Of a DNA stretch of 64,000 nucleotides, positions 49,781 through 61,600 are shown one piece after another. Location of the stretch: positions 393,444 to 457,443 of the forward strand of contig NMRA01000346.1 in NCBI GenBank assembly GCA_002633005.1. The letters are read 5' to 3'. The first letter of the stretch is position 1. Every line of letters starts with the position of its first letter. Under the pieces are notes generated by a model. It did not search any database, had not been told where the DNA came from, and was given only the letters and a program-made list of their open reading frames with translations. A program made the translations under genes and the position numbers. The DNA comes from Phoronis australis (taxonomy: Eukaryota; Phoronida; Phoronidae).

Positions 49781-51764
49781 CATAGGCGGATTTAGGGGGG
49801 GGGGCGAGTCCCCCCCTTGGCTGCCGCAAGCAAAAATGCAACAGCAAGAGCGTGAAGCGCGAGGAAATATTAAGTAAAGCAACTAGGACGCGAAGAAGGG
49901 GCGCCTCAGATCGCAGCGGTCCTGTTTTTTTTATGCGCCCACGTATTTATGCCGTCATTTCCGTCATTCTGGCGTCCGTCCGTCCAGCGTCCGTCCGTCC
50001 GGCATCTTTTTATCTCCAAAACGCCTTGACGTATGTTCATGAAATTTTGCACATGTGTTCTTTCCATGGATGGGACGGCATGAGTGAACTTTCGGACGAA
50101 TCTGACTACCGGTGTGCCCCCTAGTGGCAATTTTATTTTTTTACGTTTACCTCTATCTTCAAAAGTCCTGAACAGATTTTCATAAAATTTGGTTTATAGG
50201 CACCTATTATTGAGATGACGCTACCTTCCGTTTTCAGATGGATTTGACTTAGTTTGCACCACCTAGTGGCCATTTTTACTGTTTTGTTTTTTGTGTCCAC
50301 CCCTCTATCAACCAAACCGCTCAAAGGATGAGTGTGAAAATTGACATGTATGTTCTTACTATAAAGTGGACGACTGACAATGATTTTCTGACGACTTCGA
50401 CTACTGTGGCGCCTCCTAGTGGCAGTTTTTTTTTGCGCCTATGGCTGTATTCCCTAAACCGTTCACAGGATCTTTACTAAATTTAGTAAGTGTATTTATA
50501 TGTTAGCAATGGAGGACGACAACTTTTAAACGTATCTCACTACTGGTGTGCCACCTAGTGGCAATTTTATTTTTTTACGTTTACCTCTGTAAATTCAAAG
50601 GTCCTCAAGGTATTTTCATAATATAAGGCTTACAGGCATCTGTTAATGAGATGATGCTATCTCTCCATTTTCAGATGGATTTAACCTAGTTTGCGCCTCC
50701 TGGTGGCCTTTTTTTACTGTTTTCGAGTTTTTTGGCGTCCACTTGTCTATCAACCAAACCGCTTTCAAAATAATTGTGAAATTTTGCATGTATGTTTTTA
50801 CTATGAAGTGGACGGCTGACGACGATTTTCCGATTTTCCGACAAGGTCAACTACTGTGACGCCTCCTAGTGGCAGTTTTATTTTTTGTGCTCATTACTGT
50901 ATCCATTAAACAGTTTGCACGATCTTTACTTAATTTAGCAAGTGTATTTATATGACGATTTTCGGTTGTATCTGACTTGTAGTGTGCCCCCTAGTGGCAA
51001 TTTTAGTTTTTTACGTTTACCAGTCTGTATCTTCAAAGGTCCTCAACAGATTTTCTTAATATTTTGAATATAGGCATCTATTGGTGAGATGATTCTATCA
51101 TCCTGTTTTTCGATGGAATCGAGGTATTTTGCGCCACCTGGTGGCCATTTTTTGCTGTTTTCAAATCTTGTTTTTGCCGTCCACTCCTCGATCAACCATT
51201 TCATTTTAGGGATGGTTTTGAAAATTGGTGTATATGTTTTCAGTGTGAAGAGGGCATTTGATGATGGCGACTGACTAATGTGACGCTTCCTAGTGGTAGT
51301 TTTGTTTTGTTTTGCGCCCATAGCTGTATCTCCAAAATCTACTGCAGGATCTTTATTAAATATAGTAAGTGAATTTATATGAAGACGACAACTTTCAGGC
51401 GGATGGAACGGACACTGTGCCCACAAGCGGCAATTTCATTTTGCTCCGTTTTCCTTTGTTTCTCTGATGTTCCTTGATAGATTTTTATGAACTATGGCAT
51501 GCTTCCGTTTTTGGAAGGATTGTACTTTTTTGCACCAGCTAGTGGCCATTTTTATGATACAAATAAATAACCCTAAAAGCACACCATTTGGGATGCATCC
51601 GTGGGCGCATTTCAATGCTCCGCATTGCTCAATTAGTCCTCCGGTAGATTTTCTGAGATGGTTCACATACCCGGTTCCCGCAACTTCAGCCCTGCTGCAC
51701 ATGCAATCGTCGCACTTTGCCCGGTTCCCCGAGACAACATGTTGGGCCCCTAGATCCGCCACTG
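49781..51764. mobile_element. 1.98-kb TIR-bounded element carrying a higher-order tandem repeat
   Basis: The left end CATAGGCGGATTTAGGGG (49781-49798) and the right end, read on the other strand, CAGTGGCGGATCTAGGGG (51764-51747) are imperfect 18-bp inverted repeats. Ends of the type CAGTGGCGGATCTAGGGG are common for non-autonomous DNA transposons in animals. Just inside the left end, a G run and a C run form a further small hairpin (49794-49817). No protein-coding frame is convincing inside. Confidence 0.6.
49925..51575 (+). repeat. Higher-order tandem repeat: about 434-bp unit of three related monomers
   Basis: The core CTAGTGGC or a near variant occurs at 50121, 50263, 50416, 50555, 50700, 50866, 50991, 51138, 51290, 51423 and 51539. 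Same-type cores (GTGCCCCCTAGTGGCAATTTT and variants) at 50121, 50555, 50991 and 51423 are 434, 436 and 432 bp apart. Within each unit are three monomers of 116-166 bp. They are told apart by their tails: CAATTTTA...TTTACGTTTACC, CCATTTTTACTG...GTCCAC, and CAGTTTT...GCGCCTATGGCTGTAT. Roughly 3.5 units are present, and they degenerate to the right. Confidence 0.85.
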
Positions 51765-52578
51765 TGTATTCAGACATTGGCTGTTTGCACGGTTTCAGCA
51801 GACTATGATGTCTTGCCTATCCTCAAGTAACAGCCTGTGCCCAATGGGCATTTGGTTGGTCATTACAAGAAGCAACAAATGTCAAATATTACTGTCCCAT
51901 CTGTGAACTATCAAAACTCCCACTGACACTACAATATATCTGAGTTTCCTCAAGTTTTTGGGATAGGATGTACAAAGTGTCATGACCTCTGAGGTTGCTC
52001 CTAAGTAGATTTAATCTTTCCCCACTATAGGGTAATTGTTAATCTCTGTAGTTGATGCCTCTTGACCTATATTGAGATGAGTTGTGTTGGGCTGTTTGTC
52101 TTGGGGGTTACATGCTTTCCCATTGACACAAACTTGTTAAAAAAATTGCAATGTTGGTGGAAAAGCGACATTTTCCTCTTTCTTATACCTATATGTCTGA
52201 AATACAACTTCTGTTGAAGCGGCAATGAATCCACATTAATTCCATGACAAAAACCGACTTCTGAATTAGACCACATGCCATTATGAAATAGGTCTCCGAT
52301 TGTTGCTCAGTCAATTTTGGAGGTGAATTCAGGGACTGGAAAGAACTCCCAGTTATTCCTCCAGACCAAGCTCATAAACTTTCAGGTCATTCTGTGTCAC
52401 GAAGCTGACTTCCTTTCTTGAAATTTGCTTATGAAATTAGATGCTTACTTTAAGTTGAGAAACTCAGATATTTCACTTCCGCTCACTCGCTCAGTTTCTG
52501 GTTGTGAAAGCTCATTTGTCAACTTGGTTTACTTCCAAGTAAGTCACCTAAAAGTAAACCTGTTGCATTGTATTGCAG
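51765..52578. other. Sequence before the first PACSIN coding exon
   Basis: Probably intron between a non-coding 5' exon and the exon at 52579. It ends in a pyrimidine-poor but usable tract and a TTGCAG acceptor. Confidence 0.4.
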
Positions 52579-52632
52579 CTGGATAACCCTGAGGGCACTT
52601 GGATGTCTGCTGTGTGACACTCTTTAGCCACC
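52579..52632 (+). other. PACSIN 5' UTR part of the first coding exon
   Basis: A clear acceptor (TTGTATTGCAG) ends at 52578, and 54 bases of leader follow before the PACSIN ATG. The leader contains one upstream ATG with a short out-of-frame reading frame. The acceptor implies at least one upstream non-coding exon, which I could not identify with confidence. Confidence 0.7.
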
Positions 52633-55600
52633 ATGTCAGTAACTGGCGAGTCTCTAAGCGAGACTGGCTCGGGGAGCTTCTGGGAGGTCGGTCAGTACAA
52701 ACGGACTGTAAGGAGAATCGAAGATGGCAACCGGCTGTGCAATGACCTGATGACGCTGATACATGAAAGGAGTGAAATTGAAAAGGCGTATGCAAAAAGT
52801 TTACGACACTGGTCGAAAAAATGGAATGATCTCATCACCAAAGGTAGGCCACTGAATGTTTACTCAAATTTTGAGTAACGGTATGCTCTTTCGGGCTGTT
52901 AAATTAAGACTATGAGATGTACTCTTTTAAAGACGCCACTATAGTGTGGACTACGTAATGTTAAAAGAGGTTGTCAGTGGATGAGATTATTGACCACTGT
53001 GACTGGGGCAGAGTTATGACCATTGTAACCAAAAACTCTCCCTTGCTAGTTCTGTTTTAATCTTGGCTGACATGTGCCTTGTTTGGTAAAATGCCTGCAA
53101 TTTGTGACACACGTAATTGCCAGAATAATACTTTCTTGAATCTTCAGTTTTCAAGGGCTTCTAACACTGTTGTCAGTGACCGCAATTTTTCAAACTAGTG
53201 CCTGTTGGTAGCTATGGTACAGAACTTGAACCATCGTTTTGGCACTGTGCATCATTTATGAAAAAATGAGAAAATGAAGTTTCTTTAGTCCGCCATTGTG
53301 TGCTAAATGGCTGAGATTTCCTGGTAAATCTTGCAGTTAGCTGACAAGTGCCATGAAAATATTTAAATTGTGTCACTTGGTTGTCATTTTGTGACATGAA
53401 TGAAAATAATTTAGAGCCCTTTAAGTTCAATTCCGGAGGTCAGTGATCATAAAATAACCATTTCATCACTTGGTTTAAGAAGCCTAGATAGTGACCACAA
53501 TCCTCTGGTTCAGGGTAGGGCTCTGGCAGGTGTTCATTGTCGGCACCATACCCAATACTGAAACAAAAATAATATCATATTGTATCGAAACGAAAAGTAC
53601 TTCTTGTCTGAAATATTACTTTGAAAACTGAAAGTGTGGTTGAGATATAAATATAAAATAATTGCAGGCGGTCTGATACACGTTGTACCAGACTTGCGCA
53701 GGCCTCGCATGTGGGCCCATTGCACTGATCACCTGGGAATATTTTTGTGCTTTATTAATATATGGTTAAAACCGAGCTGAGGAGCTAGAAACCTGGCTCA
53801 GGGCTTTAGCAGTGTGACCTGGTGGGACTCGAACCCACGACCTCGAGTAAAGAAAGCGGGCACTTATCAGCCAGGCCACACTGCCTTCTCCAGATATATC
53901 ACCTTGCTTTGTTTTTTTTAATTCAGTAATCTGTGACTTGTTTGTTCATATTGCAGGCTGATGTGGAAAATAGCTATACACTGTATATCAATTGTTGCCA
54001 GAACAGTTGCACATTACTGGCATAGACTCAGCCTTAGGCTGTCCAAATTAACTTACCATGTTCACCCTAATAAGTCTCATGGCTTTATAAGCACCCCCAC
54101 AGGTTTTCAGACCTTCTCCGAAATAAGCGCCCAGCTTATGAATGAGTACATGCAAAAATGAGTTACCTACTGTTTTAAAGTTCTACAGTATTGTCTTCAC
54201 TTTATCAACAAGATCTAGCAGTCCTGAAAAGATCATTATGCGTGGAATTTCGAGACAATGAGCCTCGCCGCTATGTCGGTATTTAGACGCGACTATACAC
54301 TTCAAACTTCTGTCGTGCTTCAAAACGAACTGACGCAAGTTTTGCTGATCTCGCATGGTATGTGTCTCACTATGGTATGGCCTTTCAGAACCGACACAGT
54401 GTACTTGTCAACAGGACTTAATGTTCTTGTACAAAAACTTTTGCATTAGTCTTAAGAAGAATTGTTTTATTAACCTCAACAGGATTCCAAATTTCTTAGT
54501 ACACGTGGACACTGCGAATTAAAGCGTGCCAGTCAGCTGACTACGTTCTCACAAAAAAAATTGGTGTGTGAAGCACGTGGCCAGGAAGCAGACGTGGCCA
54601 GGAAGCACAGGCTACATACCTGTAATCGCAGACAATAGTCTTTGGAGACAATCTGTTCATGAAACAACAAGTGGCGTAGCCTGGACAAGAAATAGAAATT
54701 TCCGAAAGTTTCTAATATTGTAAAAATCATTTGCGTTTTTTAATGGGAATTATTTAATGAATCATAATTCATGTTTTTAAAGTAAAATATCTTGTAAAAT
54801 GACCCACTGATAGCGAACACTTCTGCACCCTTAACCCAAATCTCCAGGAACTTAAATAACTGTCAGACATGCACCCAGTCACCCAGCGACTGAATGACAT
54901 TAGTATATTCGGCCTTACCGAGACAGTCTCAAATGTTTTAATTGTACATGCGACCAGCTAGTATTAAATAAAGCACATTCTGTACACTGATGACATACAC
55001 GCGCTCGCTCACTCTCACGCACACGCAGACGACCTTCCGAAAAAACGTCACATGACAACAACGTGTGTTCGTCTAAAGATTTTTCTCATGTACAATCTTG
55101 CACAGATTTGGACTTAACCTGGTATTAAGAACTTAAAAGTCCTAGAGACAGTATTTGGAAAACTTATGTGAGGATTTCAGGTAATTTGTTAAGTCGAATA
55201 GTAAACTTGAACTTTGGTCTTCATCTCCATCCCCAGGACCAGAGTATGGCACCACAGAGGCGGCATGGAAGAGTGTATTGAACGAAGCTGACCGTGTCGC
55301 CCAGATTCACACGAACATGAGAGACGAGCTGATGAACGAAGTGCACGCAGATGTGAAGCGATGGCAAAAAGAAAACTATCACAAGCCCATGGTGGGCCCT
55401 TTGAAGGAAATCAAGGACATGGAGGATGCTTTTAAAAAGGTACGGGTTTGTTAGAGCTAGAGGGCGCTGTTCTGTGGTTTTGGTGAATGCTAACTATGGC
55501 ATGTCTGTAATGGTTACAGGTTGCTCTTCTCTTATTCCACATATGAAAACGTCATTGGGAAAATCATCATCACTTGATTTTTCTAAGGCTGGTTAGCTTA

Positions 55601-58600
55601 CTGCAAATAATGAAAATGTTGCTAAAAGTTGTTTCAAGACATCTACGCACTTCAAATTAGGCTGCCGATAGACTAATTTTATGTCTGCATTTTTGTCGAG
55701 AAATTAGTCAAAAAGAAATGTTCATGTCACTGTCACATTGTATTAAATAGGTGAAGTTTTACCGCAGTTAAGGGTTTTTGTAATAAATCAAAGGGTCCTG
55801 TCCCAAATTCTACGTTAATGCTAGTAAGTCTGTGATGGCCCACTTGTCAGAATCAAAGATATGGTATGTACAATGGCCTCTCTCATTGCTAGCACAGTGG
55901 CTTGACCTTCAGAGACCTGAGTTCAAATTCTGGCTAACCCTGGCTGACAATGAGTATTACATGTCTCCTACTCCTCTGAGCTCAGTCTAAGTAGTCATGC
56001 AAGGGGTTGAAAGTGGGTATGATACGAAATCAATTTCTAAAAGCTGATCACATTTTATTTAATGGGTCCTACTGAAAAAGGTGACAGATAATTAAATAGC
56101 CCTTGTGCAGAACTGTTGTGAATGACATAGATGTGTACTGTAACTGTAGACTGTAGTCATAACAGTGTTTGATAATTTACAAGCTTGTGAACATCAGATG
56201 TTTTGCACAGAAATTAAGCGATAGCACCAATGCAAACATGTGACTCATTATTGGTGCAGTTGCTAAAATGTTAATTATGTTAATTAGCTCCTCTCAAAGC
56301 TGATTCTCTTTGGTATCTATGTGAAAAGCTTAGCCACGGCTGCCCACTTGTTCATGGCTATAGGTTTGGTGTTTCTAACTCCCACTACATGTCTTGTTAA
56401 ATGTAGTGTTCACACTAAATGCGTTATGGTAGGGACGTTGCCTTTACTGTGGCCAAAAACACATTTGTGACCCACCACCACAAAACGAGTCTTAAGTCGG
56501 GATTTGCCATTTTTTTTTAATTGTTATTTTTTCTGAAAATGCAGTGTTTTCTGATCATTTTGAGGTATGAAATATGCCCTTATCTTCACAAATGACCAAG
56601 TTATTGCCAATTCTAGTCGGGGAAAGCGAAAATTTAGAGCTTTCAAAAGTCAAGGAAAATGGCCGACAAAAAGTGCCGATAGTGTCTTTAAAATTTGCAT
56701 AGCAACCTGCAGTTGAATGCTACATTTCAGACTTATTAGTATACACAACAACATAAACAAATAAAAGGAATCAAAAATTAGACAGAATAGAGACCTTAAT
56801 ATTTAATCTCAGCCAAAAAGGAGTGATATTCATGTTGGGTTGCTGCAACTGGGTCAATAAATTTCCCAGCTAATGTATACAGGGTCAGTCCACTTGTGGT
56901 AGGAGGGGTTCCGCAAGTGAAACAAGAAGTTAAAGTGTATTTTGGAGAAGTTTAATAAAATGATGTCCTGTAGATTACAAAATACACGTTCCTGGCTGAT
57001 TTTTGTTCAAAATAATTCAAAATTTTACGCTAGTATGAATAATTTTGAAAAAAATGACAATCACTCATCCCTATCCAAGTCCACTGACACTGACTGAAGA
57101 GCAACGATTTCCTCGACTTCTCACCGAGTGATTCAGCCCTATCGAAGATTGTTCAGTCTTGCAGTAATATTCAGCTGCTTGCACCCCGATCGACTGGCTT
57201 TGCAGATACAAGACATTGTTGTGCGATTAAGCTAATACGGACTGTTTTCTTCAAGTTCTGTTTGTTCCAATCCAACGACTTGGAATCCAACGTAACCGTA
57301 TTCGCGATGGGTCGATCGTGAAACTCCTCTGGCGACGAGTTGCTGCCGTCAGACGACTCGTCGTTGTCACGAAATCGCTCCTTGTCTCCATCAACAAATG
57401 TGCTCTTTGATGAGTTCAGTTACTTCTCGCTGATCTTGATACGGCAGTCAGAGGCAAGAGTTAATCACTGAGATATCAGCTACACGGCGACCAGCCATCT
57501 TACTGTCTTGAAAACATGCCGTGACCTCGCGACCCCACAGTTTCACACCCACTTAACTAGTTCTAGCGAATGAGGTCAGCGATGTATTGGGTTAAAAGGT
57601 CGTTGCTATCTAAAAGACTGGTGAGTGACACTTCTGTTGAAAATACCCCGANAAATAGAGCTTGCTTAGCTGGAATTCAGAACTGCGGTCACGAGAGTGT
57701 TTTCACCTCTTGATTGCGAAGCGATCGAGTTAGCTGTGGTATCTTCATCAGCGCGTGCTCTCAGCGGGAGGTCACCGCTTTACGCACTCAAGCGGTCGAC
57801 AACAACTAAACTGACGAGAGTCTCAGAACTCCCACATGCAAATTTGATATGCAAATGAGGTAGTATTTGACTACTGCGCCATCTATACATCGACGGAAAA
57901 GCTTAAATACCCGTGACTGCGTGTGGGAAATTGCGATTGCGTGCGCTGAAGTCGATATTTTCAAAGTACAATTACACCACTGTTTAAGGTTGAAAAGTGA
58001 GTTTTTTTGATATCCTTCCATAGAAAAAGCTTTAATCTCTCTGATAAAATCATCTGTTTCCTTTTAAACGAAACTTAAGTCCTGAAATTAGACCGGGGAA
58101 GGAGGCCAAAAACGGTGGTTTAGCTAGTTGTCCCTTCCTGGTTATCTCTTCCTGAAAATACTGACTTTGCCCAGGATACGGAATCTGTCGAAAAGACATG
58201 AACCATGTTTATCAGGAGAATACTCAGCTTTTAACTGTCAACACCATTTCGTGACTGATTTGAAAACTAGTTATTGTTGCTAATTATCAAGCTAGGTCCC
58301 CAGCTGGGCGACAGATTTTGTGAAATTTCGGCTCCCGGCTTGAAATTTAGTCGCCACAGATTATTGGGCGACCGCTATTAAAGTGTATTCCTGTATAAAT
58401 CAACAAAATCTGTTATGTTTCTGTGGATTTCGCCAATTCTTGCTGTTGTCTGTCAGACATTCGTGGACATCGAGGCTGGCATTCAAATATTAAAGTACTC
58501 CGCTATTTGATGTGTGAGATTTGGCTCTACAGGGGAGAGCCATCAACGCTGTTACGGAGCTAGCGTGTGATTCAGCGCTATTGCCATTTCTGTAAAGTCA

Positions 58601-61600
58601 CTTTCTTGCTGTGAATGGCCCTTAAACATAGTCTGAATTACTTTTCATAAGCAACAGTAAATGTAGAGCTGGAATTCACCCTTTTTAGCCCCATTTTGTT
58701 GCAAATCTTCCAATACTCGCCTCTCTATTTCTAAAAGCGCTTAAAAGGCTTCAGTTCGTGGAGTGGTATTTATATCTGCTAGCAGTTTTTGGCTGCAACT
58801 TTTCGAAGCCAAGCTGAGGCTGATCTCCAAAAATTTCTTTTGTCGCTGATAATATCTCTTTAAAACAAACATTGTAACTTGCCAAGAGTCTTGGTGTTGA
58901 CAGTTAAAACCAGGTGAAAAAGTTTACAACTGTGGCGCTTTTCTAACTTTCCTTGCATTGCTGGTCTTGCAAGCAGCTATTTGTCATGGTAACAAAGTTA
59001 AAACTCGTATTTATGGATCACATTTATTGGCAATGTCATCTAGCAACTAAAACCACTTAACGTATGTTACATAACTTTCAGAATGGAAGATAATGATTAC
59101 ATAACACTTATACCTGAAAACGTTATTACCAGGTTTGGTCAATGTGAACTTATCTTAAATCAGTAATAATTATTACATAACATTGCTTATTTAATTTCCA
59201 ATACCAGGTATTTGTCTTTTCTTGTATTTAGGTGCAGAAACCATGGGCAAAGAAACTTGACAGGGTGGTCAAGTGCAAAAAGGATTACCATTTAGCGTGT
59301 CGAACAGAGAAATCAGCCAAAAATCAGGAAAACAATGCCAAAAGTGATAGTTCGATATCTGATGACCAGGTAAGGATACATATTACTTGCCGATTTCTAT
59401 TTACGTGAAATTAATGCGATGCTTGTGCTTTGGAAATCCTACATTCCTAGTCAGTCGCAATGTTTAAATGAAAGACATATGACCAACGTTTGATAAATTA
59501 TATTGAGAATACTTGATTATGCATCGCATTAAATTACATGCGGCCCAATTTCAACTGATTATAGTTATGATCAACCACTGTGCCTTACCATTTCTGTATT
59601 TTTGGCTACTTCAGAGCGAGTGGCTAATTTAAAGCCGTGGACAACTTTGCAGTCTGAAAATAATGGTAAAAGTGCATCCAGTAATTGTGAAACAATGGCC
59701 GCCCTTGATTCACTTTGTCTATTCTGCTGGATGGAGTGCTTAAGACATCTGATTGGTTCTCAGTGGCAACTTCTGGTCTACTAACTTATCAAATGTTTTA
59801 TCATGTTGATCCTTTTGGGCTTTGTGGAGTGGTTCAAGAGCAGGCATTATGATATCCACAAGGTGGAGCTCGCGGGCGACATTGGTTTTATGAAGAGGGA
59901 TAAGGGAAGGATGGGGAAGGGGGTAGATATGGAGAAGGGGGTAGATATGGAGAAGGGGGTAGATATGGAGANNNNNNNNNNNNNNNNNNNNNNNNNNNNN
60001 NNNNNNNNNNNNNNNNNNNNNNNNNNNNNNNNNNNNNNNNNNNNNNNNNNNNNNNNNNNNNNNNNNNNNNNNNNNNNNNNNNNNNNNNNNNNNNNNNNNN
60101 NNNNNNNNNNNNNNNNNNNNNNNNNNNNNNNNNNNNNNNNNNNNNNNNNNNNNNNNNNNNNNNNNNNNNNNNNNNNNNNNNNNNNNNNNNNNNNNNNNNN
60201 NNNNNNNNNNNNNNNNNNNNNNNNNNNNNNNNNNNNNNNNNNNNNNNNNNNNNNNNNNNNNNNNNNNNNNNNNNNNNNNNNNNNNNNNNNNNNNNNNNNN
60301 NNNNNNNNNNNNNNNNNNNNNNNNNNNNNNNNNNNNNNNNNNNNNNNNNNNNNNNNNNNNNNNNNNNNNNNNNNNNNNNGAGATGGGGGGTAGATATAGA
60401 GAAGGGGGGTAGATATAGAGAAGGGGGTAGGTTTAGAGAAGGGAGGCATTTGGGAAGAAAGAGTGTGACCAAGAAATAATTGTCAGGCTTTCAAAAATGA
60501 AAGCTTTGGTCAGAATTGTTCTCAAAGTCCATGACCCGTCTGAATAACCAAAATAACTGTGTTAAATGTGTTGGCTAGAGGTTGTCATTTCGCGTTCTAT
60601 GATACTTGCAGCGTAAAAAGCTGGAAGACAAGGTTCAGAAATTGTCGAACGATGTGACATCCACCAGAGAGCGCTACCAGGCAGCGCTACAGGACATCAA
60701 CTCCTACAATGCCAAGTACATGGAAGAGATGACAGAAGTGTTTGATCAGTGTCAGGTGATGGAGAGGAAACGTCTCACGTTCGTTCAGCAGACATTCCAC
60801 GCTGTGCACAAGGGCCTCGACCTTTCCGCCGTTTCAGAGTGAGTGTTTCACTGAGTCTTCTTATACATCCAGGTGTAAGCTTCTAGACCTTCATGAAGTG
60901 ACTTGAGACAGATAATTGGTCTCATACCCCCCCCCCACTTCACAATAACAGCTATGTAAGCACAAACAATGAGTGGGATTGGTGATTGGTGGTATCCAAG
61001 AATTGTGTAATGGTTAATGCACTTTAAAAAGCTTTTCGTACATAAGACAAACAGTGACATGAGGTGTGTTGTCTGTCAGTATCTGATGAGCAGGAGTGCT
61101 GCTTCATGTTCCATGCTCTTTTTATTATCGCACGCATGTTGAGATGTGTTTCTCATGCAGTGTTATGACAGCGAGTCTGGCTACAGAGTGTGGGTGAGAG
61201 ATCAGTTAGATTTGGTGTGGTTCAAGAAGTGTGAGGGGTTCCAGAAGACATTTCAAGATTAGAAGATGGTGGAAATGTAGTTAAGTGATCAGTGGGATGT
61301 AGGTGTGAATGATGTGGGAGTTGTAAGTGTGAGCGGTATGGGGATGTATACCAAGAAATCTGTGGAAATTGAGGTCTCATTTCATTCACTTTGGTTGAAC
61401 TTTATTGTTTTGCACAGTCTGTGTGCAGACAAGCAAAAGTGTCGGTAATCTAAATTTTCTCCCTAATCAACTATCTCGGTCATCATTTGTAGAGTACAAG
61501 ACATTTACCGGGACTTCCTTAATACCATCGAAAACGCCGACAGTTCCAAAGATCTTAAGTGGTGGTCTAACGTTTACGGTGCAGACATGGCTATGAACTG

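Noticed and set aside
45380-52578. Joining the 45380 exon to PACSIN as an extended N-terminus
   Set aside because: The joined frame hits a TAG before the PACSIN ATG, so it cannot extend the protein.
53809-53884. Functional tRNA gene on the minus strand
   Set aside because: The B-box and length fit, but the ends pair over 14 bases in a way that breaks a normal acceptor/D-arm layout, so it is treated as a tRNA-derived repeat.
56461-58120. Possible 1.65-kb TIR transposon around the antisense relic in PACSIN intron 2
   Set aside because: The only shared end sequence I could find is a short CTTAAGT, not a convincing inverted repeat.
59803-60472. Three frames of about 200 codons around 60 kb
   Set aside because: They consist almost entirely of the N gap plus the in-frame 18-bp minisatellite.
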